In this document: one piece after another, positions 7,306 to 14,828 of the stretch
Position numbering within the stretch: position 1 is the first letter of the stretch
How the letters are laid out: each line of letters opens with the position of its first letter
Source of the DNA: Halieaceae bacterium UBA6060
GTDB lineage: Bacteria; Pseudomonadota; Gammaproteobacteria; Pseudomonadales; Halieaceae
Length of the DNA: 27,752 nucleotides
Direction of reading: 5' to 3'
NCBI GenBank assembly: GCA_002428935.1
Contig: DIYG01000082.1
Location: 1 to 27,752, forward strand
Notes under the pieces: model-generated
Databases searched by the model: none
What the model saw: only the letters and a program-made list of their open reading frames with translations
What the model was told of the DNA's origin: nothing
Program-made: the position numbers and the translations under genes

Positions 7306-7872
7306 TCAGTCCTCGGCGGAACGGCGGAAGGCAATTTCTCTGCGATGATGGCGAAAAATCAGTTTCTCCAACCAGGAGCGCGCGGCACCGGTGAGACCGA
7401 TAAAACGCACCCGGGCGCTTCCCGCGGCGTACTCTTCGTCGCTACTGACCACTTCGCCATAGCAGCACAGGGGTTTGGGTAGACCGCGCTGGATGTAAAG
7501 CTCCAGGTACACCCGCCCTCCCGGTGGTGGGACATCGCCACGCCAGGAGACGCCGCTGGCGGCCACCTTCACGGGGGTCGTATCGGGGATATCCAATTGG
7601 TTGTAGATCAGCGTGGCGACGAGATCCAATACCAGATTGAGCTTGAGGTCGAGACGGGCGATTTCCTGGGCAACCACACCCGCAGATTCGGGCAGCTCGG
7701 GCTGGCCACCGGCATCGCCGACCACCGACACGGCGCGGAGGAACTCCTCGTTCGAGGCGTTGACCATAGCCAAATGGGTTTGATCCAGCTCGTGACTGAA
7801 CGCTTTCCAGGATATGGCGATGTTGTCGCTATAGGCGAGACCGTCACCGTCACCGTCACCACTGTCACTCAT
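7306..7872 (-). CDS. PilZ-like protein, divergent
   Basis: This 188 aa protein is encoded between fliT and flrA. The ATG at 7872 (GGTG upstream) is preferred over an upstream TTG. Residues 1-12 are an acidic Ser/Asp/Gly tract from a hexanucleotide repeat. Residues about 60-95 are helical. Residues about 98-172 look like a PilZ beta-barrel: VKVAASGVSWRG resembles the DxSxxG strand, followed by GRVYLELYIQ, CCYGEVVSSD, ARVRFIGLT and a closing helix. The usual N-terminal RxxxR of c-di-GMP-binding PilZ domains is not in its normal place. Arg/His-rich residues occur at the C-terminus instead (RHHRREIAFRR). In Pseudomonas the corresponding slot holds fleP. A flagellar or c-di-GMP role is an inference. 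Confidence 0.55.
   Translation of the reverse strand: MSDSGDGDGDGLAYSDNIAISWKAFSHELDQTHLAMVNASNEEFLRAVSVVGDAGGQPELPESAGVVAQEIARLDLKLNLVLDLVATLIYNQLDIPDTTPVKVAASGVSWRGDVPPPGGRVYLELYIQRGLPKPLCCYGEVVSSDEEYAAGSARVRFIGLTGAARSWLEKLIFRHHRREIAFRRSAED
7840..7860. repeat. Hexanucleotide tandem repeat (ACCGTC, 3.5 copies)
   Basis: Three and a half perfect copies of a 6-bp unit lie near the 5' end of the PilZ-like gene and encode alternating Asp-Gly. Copy-number change would keep the reading frame and only alter the length of the acidic tail. Confidence 0.8.
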
Positions 7873-7966
7873 GTTCGCACCGTACGTTTTTTCCTGCGGC
7901 TGTTCCCCCGGGCCGATTGCGGCGGGAAGCAAACGCTAGCACAGGCGAAGGGGTAATTCGACGCTA

Positions 7967-8329
7967 TCAGGCGGGAGCTTGTTGCACCGATTGATACTGG
8001 CCAAGGGCTGTGCGCCGTCGGGCCTGTTGCGCACCTTGTTCGAGGATCGCCTCTCGCGCATCCCCCAGAAGGCCCATGAGTTCTTCGTTGAGGTGGAGCA
8101 AGACGGCCAAGGCCTCGGCCACAAGTTCGCCGTGCTCGGGACCAACGGGCTCTGTAAAACACCGTTGCAGATCACCGCGACGGTCACGCTCGAGTTCCGC
8201 CACGCGCTCCCACTCGCCGTTGTTGGCCAGATCGAGCATGTCCCGGGTCATGCTCAGAACCTGCGCAAGGCGCTGATACGGCCCCAGGGGCCGCTGCTCT
8301 CGGGGTGACAATTCAACGACCACGCTCAT
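7967..8329 (-). CDS. fliT: FliT-like flagellar export chaperone
   Basis: The small 120 aa, mostly helical, charged protein starts in a 4-nt ATGA overlap with fliS. Length, composition and position (fliD-fliS-fliT) match FliT, the chaperone for the filament cap FliD, which also feeds back on flagellar regulators in enterics. Visible features are two long helices (PYQRLAQVLSMTRDMLDLANNGEWERVAELERDR and HGELVAEALAVLLHLNEELMGLL), with the EWERVAELERDR segment typical of FliT/FlgN-type chaperones. FliT sequences are poorly conserved, so the name rests largely on context. Confidence 0.75.
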   Translation of the reverse strand: MSVVVELSPREQRPLGPYQRLAQVLSMTRDMLDLANNGEWERVAELERDRRGDLQRCFTEPVGPEHGELVAEALAVLLHLNEELMGLLGDAREAILEQGAQQARRRTALGQYQSVQQAPA

Positions 8330-8730
8330 CCCCGATGCTCAACGGGAATGGCATCCCAACCGCTTTTCACTTCACGCATCAGACTCGCCACTTCATCCAG
8401 GGCCTCCTGATCCGCGCGAGCACCGGCTTCCAGCAGACGCTGCTCCATATAGTCGTAGAGATCTCTTAGCCGGATCGCAAGTTCGCCTCCGGCGGCTCCT
8501 CCGCGCTGCTCATCCAGACTGGCGCGCATCCCATCAACAATACTGATGGCTTTGCCAATCATCGCGCCCTGGAGGGCCGTATCGCCGCGTTCCATAGCAC
8601 CTCTGGCCGACGCAATGCGATCCAGCGCACCGTTCATAAGCATGCTGATGAGCTGATAGGGACTGGCATCCATCACCGCACTGTGTGTTCCAATGTCGCG
8701 ATAGGCGTCGATGGCTTGAGATGCATTCAT
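8326..8730 (-). CDS. fliS: FliS, flagellin export chaperone
   Basis: FliS binds the C-terminus of flagellin and stops it polymerising in the cytoplasm. With the ATG at 8730 (AAAGGA about 8 nt upstream) the protein is 134 aa; an upstream TTG would add six residues and has no better site. The family signature is clear: N-terminal AIDAYRDIGTHSAVMDASPYQLISMLMNGALDRIASA, then GKAISIVDGMRASLD and LRDLYDYMEQRLLEA. It lies 27 nt after fliD and overlaps fliT by 4 nt. Confidence 0.95.
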   Translation of the reverse strand: MNASQAIDAYRDIGTHSAVMDASPYQLISMLMNGALDRIASARGAMERGDTALQGAMIGKAISIVDGMRASLDEQRGGAAGGELAIRLRDLYDYMEQRLLEAGARADQEALDEVASLMREVKSGWDAIPVEHRG

Positions 8731-8757
8731 GGTACTAGTCCTTTTCAAGATAGACGC

Positions 8758-10806
8758 TTAGTTGTTATCAGCCCCGGGGATGGGGATGGCGGCCAATTGG
8801 GTTTGGAGAAAATCGCTGGTTGATTGCAAACTCGCCAGCAAGGTGTCCAGGGCATTGAATTCAGCCCGGAAGCGCGCTTCCAGCGCCTCTAGGCGCCGGT
8901 TGAGGTTCTCTCGATCCTCCTCAAGACGATCGACGCTGGACTGAATTCCGTCCGTGCGAAGGTCGATCAAACCGTTGGCGTCCAAAAACCCTTCGAGGAT
9001 TCCATTTAGCCCCACAGCCACACCACTCGACACGCTGAGGCTGCCACGAGGGCCCAGGGCACCACCGGTAATATCAAGCACCACGCCTGCAACGGGTGAA
9101 CCCACAGCGCCACGGAGAGTTTGGCCACTACCCGTAGCCGCTACGCCACCGATTAAGCCGGCGACATCCTGGCCTGCGACCCCGGAAGCCACGCTTAGCC
9201 CAAGACCCGCCGTTGTCGCCGCATCCACGGCATCGATGGCGACATCGCTGCTCGAACCAAAGCGATCTGAAGTAATTCGTAACCGATTGTCGGCGGTAAA
9301 CTCCACGTTTACCGAGATATTCGCCTGGGACAGGGCCGCATCCCCGTTGATTCGGGTCTGCAGCTCAGCGGCTAGATCCGCGCCGCTTTCAAAGCTCCCC
9401 TGGGTTAGGAAAATCTCCTCGGAAGCAACACCGTTTACGGAAATGCGGAAACTGTCATTGCTGTCATCGATCACCAGCGGCGAAAGTGCTGTAGGTGCCC
9501 CAATCGCCGCACCCTCAAGTGCACCACGGGTTGCCACCTGGGTTATCTCTACGTCGAAGGACCCCACCTGGGTAGCATCGGTGGAACTCACAAAACGTAC
9601 GTTGCTGTCGCTGGTCTCACCAACCCGAGCAAACACGCCTGCAACGCTGTCGAAGTTGCTCTCCAGCGCATCGTTGAGACGGCTTTCATTGATCGCCAGG
9701 GTTCCATCGGCCTGCGTAGTAATCCCCAGCTCCGCAAGGGTGCTAAAGGGGCCATCGAAGCCCTCCGCAGACCGACCCAGGGCATTGCGTACCTGGGTGA
9801 TGATCGAGCGCGCCGAAAAATCCCCCTGAAGGGCTCCGGCCGTTCCCGCCTCGGCATCAAAGGCCGTGAGATTGTTCGATACGGTGGCGAAGTTGTTAAA
9901 GGAAGCCACGAAGCCTTCTATCGCAGAGCGCACTGCCCCCTCGTTGTTGCTCACCGATACGGTGACGGGGTTTTCCGTGATCTCTCGCAAATTGAGATCC
10001 ACACCGTCAATAACGTTTTCAACGGAGTTGCTGGCACTGGTCAGCGCCAGGCCATTGATACTGAAACTGGCGTCGCTAGCCGCCGCCGTCTGAGTCAGAT
10101 TGTTAGCGCCACTATTGAATGCCAGACGAGACAAGCCACTGGCGTCGATGTCACTGCCATCCCCCGTGTCTGACACCTGAATTTCCAGGGCATTAGCTGC
10201 ACCGGTTTCCGTCGCGCTGAGCAACAAGCGGAACCCAGAACCATCATCCACGATGGCAGCTGAAACACCGATATCCGCCTCGTTGATGGCATCGCGGACA
10301 CCCTGCAAGGTGTTATTGCTGCTATCGATGGAAATCGTGGCCGTGGCGCGGTCGGAGTTAACGCTAAAGCTGTCGAAGGTTTGCGGCGAGCTGTCGGGGG
10401 GTGTGGCCTGCACCGTGCCGAAGCGGATCGTCAACTCGCCCTCACCCACTGCGTCCGTGAGACTGGCAAAGGAGCCCGAAGCCAACGACTGGGCCGTTGC
10501 TAGGCTATTGACGTTAACGTTGAAACTGCCTGGTGCCGCCGTAGCGGTCGCCGACGCCGTGACCGCATCCGTATTACTGCTAGACGCCGATCGCTGGTTG
10601 AAAGTACGTGGGTCAGCGAGGGTGTTTATGGTGGTTTGTAGATTACTCAGGGCGCCCTGCAGCGTACCGAAGGCCGACAGTTCACTGGTAAGGCGAGCCT
10701 CCTGCTCCAGAAGGCGGTTTTCCGCAGGTGCACGCTCGGCGTTGACGAGTTGGGTAACCAGCCCTTCGACATCGAGTCCTGAACCTATTCCGGTCGCCGC
10801 TACCAT
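8758..10806 (-). CDS. fliD: FliD, filament cap protein (enlarged)
   Basis: FliD caps the growing filament and guides flagellin assembly. The N-terminal domain is typical (MVAATGIGSGLDVEGLVTQLVNAERAP, then a coiled coil to about residue 70). The C-terminus (about 600-670) is again coiled coil (IQSSVDRLEEDRENLNRRLEALEARFRAEFNALDTLLASLQSTSDFLQTQ). At 682 aa it is much longer than the roughly 470 aa of P. aeruginosa. The extra length is in the middle, with two flagellin-IN-like beta modules (about 90-215 and 415-545). It has its own sigma-54 promoter and starts the fliD-fliS-fliT-PilZ-like operon. Confidence 0.95.
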   Translation of the reverse strand: MVAATGIGSGLDVEGLVTQLVNAERAPAENRLLEQEARLTSELSAFGTLQGALSNLQTTINTLADPRTFNQRSASSSNTDAVTASATATAAPGSFNVNVNSLATAQSLASGSFASLTDAVGEGELTIRFGTVQATPPDSSPQTFDSFSVNSDRATATISIDSSNNTLQGVRDAINEADIGVSAAIVDDGSGFRLLLSATETGAANALEIQVSDTGDGSDIDASGLSRLAFNSGANNLTQTAAASDASFSINGLALTSASNSVENVIDGVDLNLREITENPVTVSVSNNEGAVRSAIEGFVASFNNFATVSNNLTAFDAEAGTAGALQGDFSARSIITQVRNALGRSAEGFDGPFSTLAELGITTQADGTLAINESRLNDALESNFDSVAGVFARVGETSDSNVRFVSSTDATQVGSFDVEITQVATRGALEGAAIGAPTALSPLVIDDSNDSFRISVNGVASEEIFLTQGSFESGADLAAELQTRINGDAALSQANISVNVEFTADNRLRITSDRFGSSSDVAIDAVDAATTAGLGLSVASGVAGQDVAGLIGGVAATGSGQTLRGAVGSPVAGVVLDITGGALGPRGSLSVSSGVAVGLNGILEGFLDANGLIDLRTDGIQSSVDRLEEDRENLNRRLEALEARFRAEFNALDTLLASLQSTSDFLQTQLAAIPIPGADNN

Positions 10807-10842
10807 GAGTGTCTAGTCCTGTCGCTCCAGATCGCTGAACAA

Positions 10843-10855
10843 AGAGTACTACTCT
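10843..10855. repeat. 13-bp palindrome in fliD leader
   Basis: AGAGTA-C-TACTCT is a perfect palindrome around one central base. It lies 12-24 nt downstream of the fliD -12 element, at or just after the expected transcription start. It could be an operator; it is too short to be compelling alone. Confidence 0.35.
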
Positions 10856-10865
10856 GGGATTACTA

Positions 10866-10881
10866 CGCAAAAGCAGTGCCA
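10866..10881 (-). promoter_or_regulatory. Sigma-54 promoter of fliD
   Basis: The minus strand reads TGGCACT-GCTT-TTGCG, with the GG and GC dinucleotides 10 nt apart; all core -24/-12 bases match. The -12 is about 60 nt upstream of the fliD ATG. The element overlaps the descending arm and T-tract of the flaG terminator. FlrC or FlrA is the likely activator. Confidence 0.82.
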
Positions 10882-10905
10882 GCCGGACTTTTCTCCGACA
10901 GGCAC
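10868..10905 (-). terminator. Intrinsic terminator after flaG
   Basis: On the minus strand GTGCCTGTCGGA and TCCGGCTGGCAC (10905-10894 and 10887-10876) pair over 12 positions with one mismatch and one G-T wobble around a GAAAAG loop. TGCTTTT follows. It starts 17 nt after the flaG stop and overlaps the fliD promoter. Confidence 0.6.
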
Positions 10906-10922
10906 CAGCCTGGGCTATCCCA

Positions 10923-11342
10923 TCAGCCTTCCTGATCGATCAGGATACCCGGAACCGTATCGTTGCTATCGAGGGTTGCCTGTTGCTCAGAGATAAATCT
11001 CGCCAGCGCCAGAGCCTCTTCTGCGGGTATTTGCCGCACCAACTCGTCCGTTTCTGCATCCAAAACCCGAATGACCGTGGTTCCAAGGTCATCGTCTACC
11101 GAAATCTGTAGGGATCTCGATACGCTTTGGATGTAATCGGAAATATCGCTGGTTGCCTGCGACAAGTCCTGAGCGGACTGGCGAGGCGCCTGTCGTACCA
11201 CCTCGACCGGCTCTGTACTGCCGGAACCGGCAAGCTCTTGCCGGGGCGCAGCGGTACCTGAGGCCGCTTCACGGCCCTGGGACCGCGTTGCCCCACCGGT
11301 CTGGGGAGGCAAGGGCGACGATGCATTAATTGGATTCGCCAT
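10923..11342 (-). CDS. flaG: FlaG family protein
   Basis: This 139 aa protein is encoded directly after flagellin. FlaG affects filament length in Pseudomonas, Vibrio and Campylobacter. The first half (about 1-60) is low-complexity Pro/Gln/Ser/Thr. The conserved FlaG domain occupies about 65-130 (DISDYIQSVSRSLQISVDDDLGTTVIRVLDAETDELVRQIPAEEALALARFI). The start at 11342 is chosen because AGGAGG lies 9 nt upstream; two further ATGs (11351, 11348) abut the AGGAGG and are too close to use it. No promoter was found after the fliC terminator, so expression probably depends on readthrough. Confidence 0.93.
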   Translation of the reverse strand: MANPINASSPLPPQTGGATRSQGREAASGTAAPRQELAGSGSTEPVEVVRQAPRQSAQDLSQATSDISDYIQSVSRSLQISVDDDLGTTVIRVLDAETDELVRQIPAEEALALARFISEQQATLDSNDTVPGILIDQEG

Positions 11343-11388
11343 TTCCATCATCCTCCTGGGTTACTGCGTGTCTCACACCGTGAAGGCG

Positions 11389-11421
11389 AAAAAGTGAGGA
11401 GGGCTTTCGCCCGCCTCACTT
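11389..11421 (-). terminator. Intrinsic terminator after fliC
   Basis: AAGTGAGGCGGGC and GCCCTCCTCACTT pair over 13 positions with one mismatch around a GAAA tetraloop, and TTT completes a run of five T. It lies 28 nt after the flagellin stop. It should make most fliC message monocistronic. Confidence 0.9.
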
Positions 11422-11449
11422 ACCGAGACACTACCTTCTCACTCCCCTC

Positions 11450-13276
11450 TTACTGGAGCAGGGCCAGCACGTTCTGCGGCTGTGCATTGGCCTGCGCCAG
11501 TACCGAAATACCTGCCTGCTGCAGAATCTGCGCCCGGGTTAGGGCTGCGGTTTCTGCGGCGAAGTCCGCATCCTGAATCCGCGACCGAGAAGCCGAGAGG
11601 TTTTCAGTCGTAGTTGCCAGGTTGGCAATAGTGGACTCGAAGCGGTTTTGGATAGCACCAAAGGTGCTTCGCAGATCCGAGACAGTGGTAAGTGTTGCAT
11701 CCACCGCGAGGATTGCAGCATTGGCGCCAGATACCGTGGAGATATCAGTTCCGGCCAGGCTTCCCGTGGTAGCAAAGCTCGTAGCGGAAAAAACCGTCGC
11801 CGCATCCGTGCCACCTATCGTAATGTCCTCACCGGAGTTGATGCTTAGGACATTGTTGTCGTCCAGGCTGGCTGTACCGTTACTACCAAGGGATGAATTC
11901 ACCGCGTCTACGAACGATTGAACCGTGGTGTAGCTACCAGCGGTGATCGTGATGGCCGCGGCATCACCAAACTGAACCGTCAGATCAGAAACCGTGAGTG
12001 ACAGCGCCGAAGAAGGTCCGGCAACACCTGTCGTACTAGAGCTAGCCGCTACTGCTGATCCGTCGTTTGTGAGCGTGAAGTCCCCTGCAACAAAATCACC
12101 GCTGCCGTCGGCCGCGTCGGTAACTGTGATGTTGCCTGCATCGTCATCCGTTGCAGTGAATTCGCCGCTGAGAGCCCCTGTGATCAGCGCAAGCAGGGCG
12201 TCACTTTGCGCAGCAGTTGTGCCACCACTAAGATCCTGATCGACTGTTACCGTGACATCCGGATCTGCGGGATCGCCAAACACCAAGTCAATAGCCGCCG
12301 CGTCAGCACCATCTGCTGCAGCACCGCCAGTCAGAAAATCTACTGCCGAACCGGCCGCCGTGACCGTTCCCAGGGCAACAGTACTGCTCGCTCCCGTAGA
12401 TGAGCTAGTGATCACCAGATCACCACCTACCACCGCAGCGGACGCACCGGTCAACTGGGACGTAATCTCTGTGGCTATGGCCGCAGCGTCGGCGAAGACA
12501 CCATCGTTGGCCACACCAGTCGTCTCATCGAGAGTTACAGTCTGCGCCGAACCACCATCGACGGTAACCTCAAAACTCAGATTGTTGACGGCGGTGTAGC
12601 TAAAGCCAGCGGGCACAGCCGCACCACTAGTGAAGGTACCTGCGCTTGCTCCCGCGCTAAAATCTGTACCCAGCAGGCCGCTGAGATCAAAGGTGGCTGA
12701 TGCCGCGGTGCCTGCTTCGGCAATAACTGTGCTCAGATCCACTGACGTGGCCGTAGCAATGGCACCGACATCTGCTGTGCGCACGCTAGTCGCCAGATCA
12801 AGACCGATTGTCTCACCAACGTTTGCGCCGACTTGGAACAGGGCGCTGCCGAAGCTACCGTCCAATACGTTGCGGCCGTTGAATGACGTCTGCTGAGCGA
12901 TACGATCAATCTCCGCAAGACGCTGAGCAACTTCCTGCTGAAGCGCTGCGCGATCACTGTCGGAGTTCGTAGCGTTAACGGACTGCACCGCCAGCTCACG
13001 AATACGCTGCAGGTTGTTAGTGACCTCGGCCAAGGAACCTTCCGCCGTCTGGGCCAGCGAGATGCCATCGTTGGCATTTCGCGCGGCCTGATTCAGACCA
13101 CGAATCTGCGTGGTGAAACGCTCAGAAATCGCCAGGCCAGCGGCGTCGTCACGGGCACTGTTGATGCGCAAGCCCGAAGACAGGCGCTGCAGGGCAGTGG
13201 CGACGTCGTTCTGCGACGTATTGAGGTTCCGCTGAGAAGTCAGCGATGGAATGTTGGTGTTGATAATCTGAGGCAT
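11450..13276 (-). CDS. fliC: Flagellin FliC (large, with variable inserts)
   Basis: This is the filament subunit. The ATG at 13276 has AAGGGGA upstream and gives MPQIINTNIPSLTSQ; the frame is open further upstream but that part is not flagellin-like. The protein is 608 aa. The N-terminal D0/D1 (about 1-160; LQRLSSGLRINSARDDAAGLAI, LQRIRELAVQS) and C-terminal D1/D0 (about 520-608; LRSTFGAIQNRFESTIANL, ending AQANAQPQNVLALLQ) are conventional. The centre (about 170-515) is Ala/Thr/Ser/Asp-rich and contains about three flagellin-IN-like beta modules. It is flanked by flgL upstream and flaG downstream. A FliA promoter and a strong terminator bracket the gene. Confidence 0.97.
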   Translation of the reverse strand: MPQIINTNIPSLTSQRNLNTSQNDVATALQRLSSGLRINSARDDAAGLAISERFTTQIRGLNQAARNANDGISLAQTAEGSLAEVTNNLQRIRELAVQSVNATNSDSDRAALQQEVAQRLAEIDRIAQQTSFNGRNVLDGSFGSALFQVGANVGETIGLDLATSVRTADVGAIATATSVDLSTVIAEAGTAASATFDLSGLLGTDFSAGASAGTFTSGAAVPAGFSYTAVNNLSFEVTVDGGSAQTVTLDETTGVANDGVFADAAAIATEITSQLTGASAAVVGGDLVITSSSTGASSTVALGTVTAAGSAVDFLTGGAAADGADAAAIDLVFGDPADPDVTVTVDQDLSGGTTAAQSDALLALITGALSGEFTATDDDAGNITVTDAADGSGDFVAGDFTLTNDGSAVAASSSTTGVAGPSSALSLTVSDLTVQFGDAAAITITAGSYTTVQSFVDAVNSSLGSNGTASLDDNNVLSINSGEDITIGGTDAATVFSATSFATTGSLAGTDISTVSGANAAILAVDATLTTVSDLRSTFGAIQNRFESTIANLATTTENLSASRSRIQDADFAAETAALTRAQILQQAGISVLAQANAQPQNVLALLQ

Positions 13277-13348
13277 GGCTGCGTCCCCTTCTGCTTCAGT
13301 CTGCGCTTGGCTATCGCCTCGCGCTCTGGTCCTTAACTTAGGTTTTCG

Positions 13349-13390
13349 GTGACGGAGGAGATATTTGCGAGCCCTCTCGTCCGCCGTCAC
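13349..13390. repeat. Inverted repeat forming a 5' stem in fliC mRNA
   Basis: On the minus strand GTGACGGCGGA (13390-13380) pairs with TCCTCCGTCAC (13359-13349) over 11 positions with one mismatch. The predicted start from the FliA promoter falls within a base or two of the stem's first nucleotide. It may therefore protect the flagellin message or regulate its translation. Confidence 0.5.
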
Positions 13391-13395
13391 TAGAG

Positions 13396-13422
13396 TTAGC
13401 GACGGTTTAGCGAGGGGCTTTA
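13396..13422 (-). promoter_or_regulatory. FliA (sigma-28) promoter of fliC
   Basis: The minus strand reads TAAA, 15 nt, GTCGCTAA. The -35 and spacer are exact; the -10 matches GCCGATAA at 6 of 8 and differs by one base from the elements before flgK and flgM. The leader to the fliC ATG would be about 113 nt. Confidence 0.65.
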
Positions 13423-13613
13423 GGGCTTTTTACACTTTTTTTGGATTTTTTTGAGAATCCCAACGGATCTCAGGGGCGGAATTTTTATTCTTTATTTTCA
13501 ATAAGATAGACGGACGCTCTACCTCCCCCTCCCCTGAACGGGCGGGCTGTCCATCAAATGTCTAAGAAACAGAGGCGGGTGTCGCGAGGAGAATTCGCGC
13601 CGACTACAACCGG

Positions 13614-14819
13614 CTACAGATAATCGAAGAGCGAGAGTCGCTGAGTGGTTACGAAGGTCTGTTGCGCCGCCTGGAGGGCCACAAGCTGTAGATTGAGACG
13701 ACTGATGGCCTCGGTGTAGTCCAGATCCTGAACGTCCGAGAGCGTGGTCTCGAGCTGCAAATCAAACTCGGCGTTGATTTCCTGCTGTGAGTCAACGCGG
13801 TTGAGACGAGAACCCACGTCCGCCTGGACGTTCAGAATATTGCCGATGGCCTGATCGAGATTGTAGAGACCGCTGGCCATGGCGTTGTTAACTTCCGCAT
13901 CGCTCACAGCCGTACCCGCCGCGCTGCGCAAAGCGGCCGCAATATCGGACACCGTTTCAAACACTGACTGATTCACGCTGCCACTGATGGCGATACTGTC
14001 TCCGTCCGCCGGCTCACCTTCAACCACCACTGTCGCGCCGTTGAAGCTAATGCCCTCACCAGGCGTATAGGCACCGCTGGCTACGATATTGGCTCCACTA
14101 TCGAGGACTTCATAGGTAACGGGATCCGTGGGCGCCGCCTGGATAAAGTTAATGCTGTAGTCATCGCGCAAAAAGCTGCCGTCAGCGCTGGCCTCGTCGA
14201 CAATGGCGGTGCCGCTGTTACCGCTAACGGAAAAATCGAAACTGCCATTTCCGGCGGGCACGGAGAGAAACACCCTCGCGCCGGAGTCTCGTACCGCCAC
14301 CTGGGAACCGGCAGCAATATCGAGGAAGCGCTGCCCATCATCACCGTTGTAGGTTACGGCGCCACCAGACTGGGTGAAGGGCTGGGAACCAGCCTGAAAG
14401 CCGGCAAAAATATACTCATCGTTGGCGTCGCGGGTGTTGGCCAGGGAGACCAGCTCTTCCAGGCGCGACTCGATCTCCACGGCTATGGCGTCACGCTGCT
14501 CCGGCCCCTGGCTGGCGTTGTTTGCCTGCACGGTCAGTTCGCGGACGCGCTGCAACACTCTCGTTATCTCTGACAGGGTGCTGTCTTCCAGAGCCAATTG
14601 ACCCTCGGCAAGGGAGGCGTTGCGTTGGTATTGCTCCAGCTCGCGGAGATCTTCTTCGATATCCAGCACGCGAACCGCGCCAGCGGGGTCGTCCGAGGGC
14701 GAAAGAATGCGTCGACCGGTAGCCAGCTCTTCCTGGGTGCGCGCCAGATCCGCCTGACGCTGGAGGATATTACTAATCCCGTTCTGATAAATCTGCAGCG
14801 TGGAAATTCGATCAACCAT
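13614..14819 (-). CDS. flgL: FlgL, hook-filament junction protein (HAP3)
   Basis: FlgL joins hook to filament above FlgK. The 401 aa product has the flagellin-like N-terminus (RISTLQIYQNGISNILQRQADLARTQEELATGRRILSPSDDPAGAVRVLDIE). Its C-terminus is typical (LNRVDSQQEINAEFDLQLETTLSDVQDLDYTEAISRLNLQLVALQAAQQTF). A beta insert with a GDSI motif (about 255-280) resembles the GDSF repeats of FlgK here. It begins 9 nt after the flgK stop, with AGGGCTGAGCC as ribosome-binding region, so the two are cotranscribed. Confidence 0.96.
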   Translation of the reverse strand: MVDRISTLQIYQNGISNILQRQADLARTQEELATGRRILSPSDDPAGAVRVLDIEEDLRELEQYQRNASLAEGQLALEDSTLSEITRVLQRVRELTVQANNASQGPEQRDAIAVEIESRLEELVSLANTRDANDEYIFAGFQAGSQPFTQSGGAVTYNGDDGQRFLDIAAGSQVAVRDSGARVFLSVPAGNGSFDFSVSGNSGTAIVDEASADGSFLRDDYSINFIQAAPTDPVTYEVLDSGANIVASGAYTPGEGISFNGATVVVEGEPADGDSIAISGSVNQSVFETVSDIAAALRSAAGTAVSDAEVNNAMASGLYNLDQAIGNILNVQADVGSRLNRVDSQQEINAEFDLQLETTLSDVQDLDYTEAISRLNLQLVALQAAQQTFVTTQRLSLFDYL

Positions 14820-14828
14820 GGCTCAGCC

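Larger units (their letters stand above)
13277..13613. other. fliC upstream intergenic region (337 bp)
   Basis: No gene is apparent on either strand apart from the untranslated front of the fliC frame. The region holds a FliA-type promoter (13396-13422), a leader inverted repeat (13349-13390) and a second overlapping repeat (13384-13405). A stretch at about 13425-13505 is rich in A/T tracts and may act as an UP-element-like or bent region. No terminator for flgKL could be found. Confidence 0.7.

Noticed and set aside
8954..9829. Plus-strand open frame opposite fliD
   Set aside because: It is Ser/Ala/Pro/Arg-rich, as expected from reading a high-GC gene backwards. There is no independent support.
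10930..10945. 16-bp perfect palindrome at the end of flaG
   Set aside because: It falls in coding sequence, has no loop and no following T-tract, and is not next to a promoter element; it is probably incidental.
13311..13336. Second FliA-like element before fliC (TTAA-N14-GGCGATAG, minus strand)
   Set aside because: The spacer is one short and the -35 is imperfect. The element at 13396-13422 has an exact -35 and spacer and shares its -10 type with flgK and flgM. It is kept only as an alternative.
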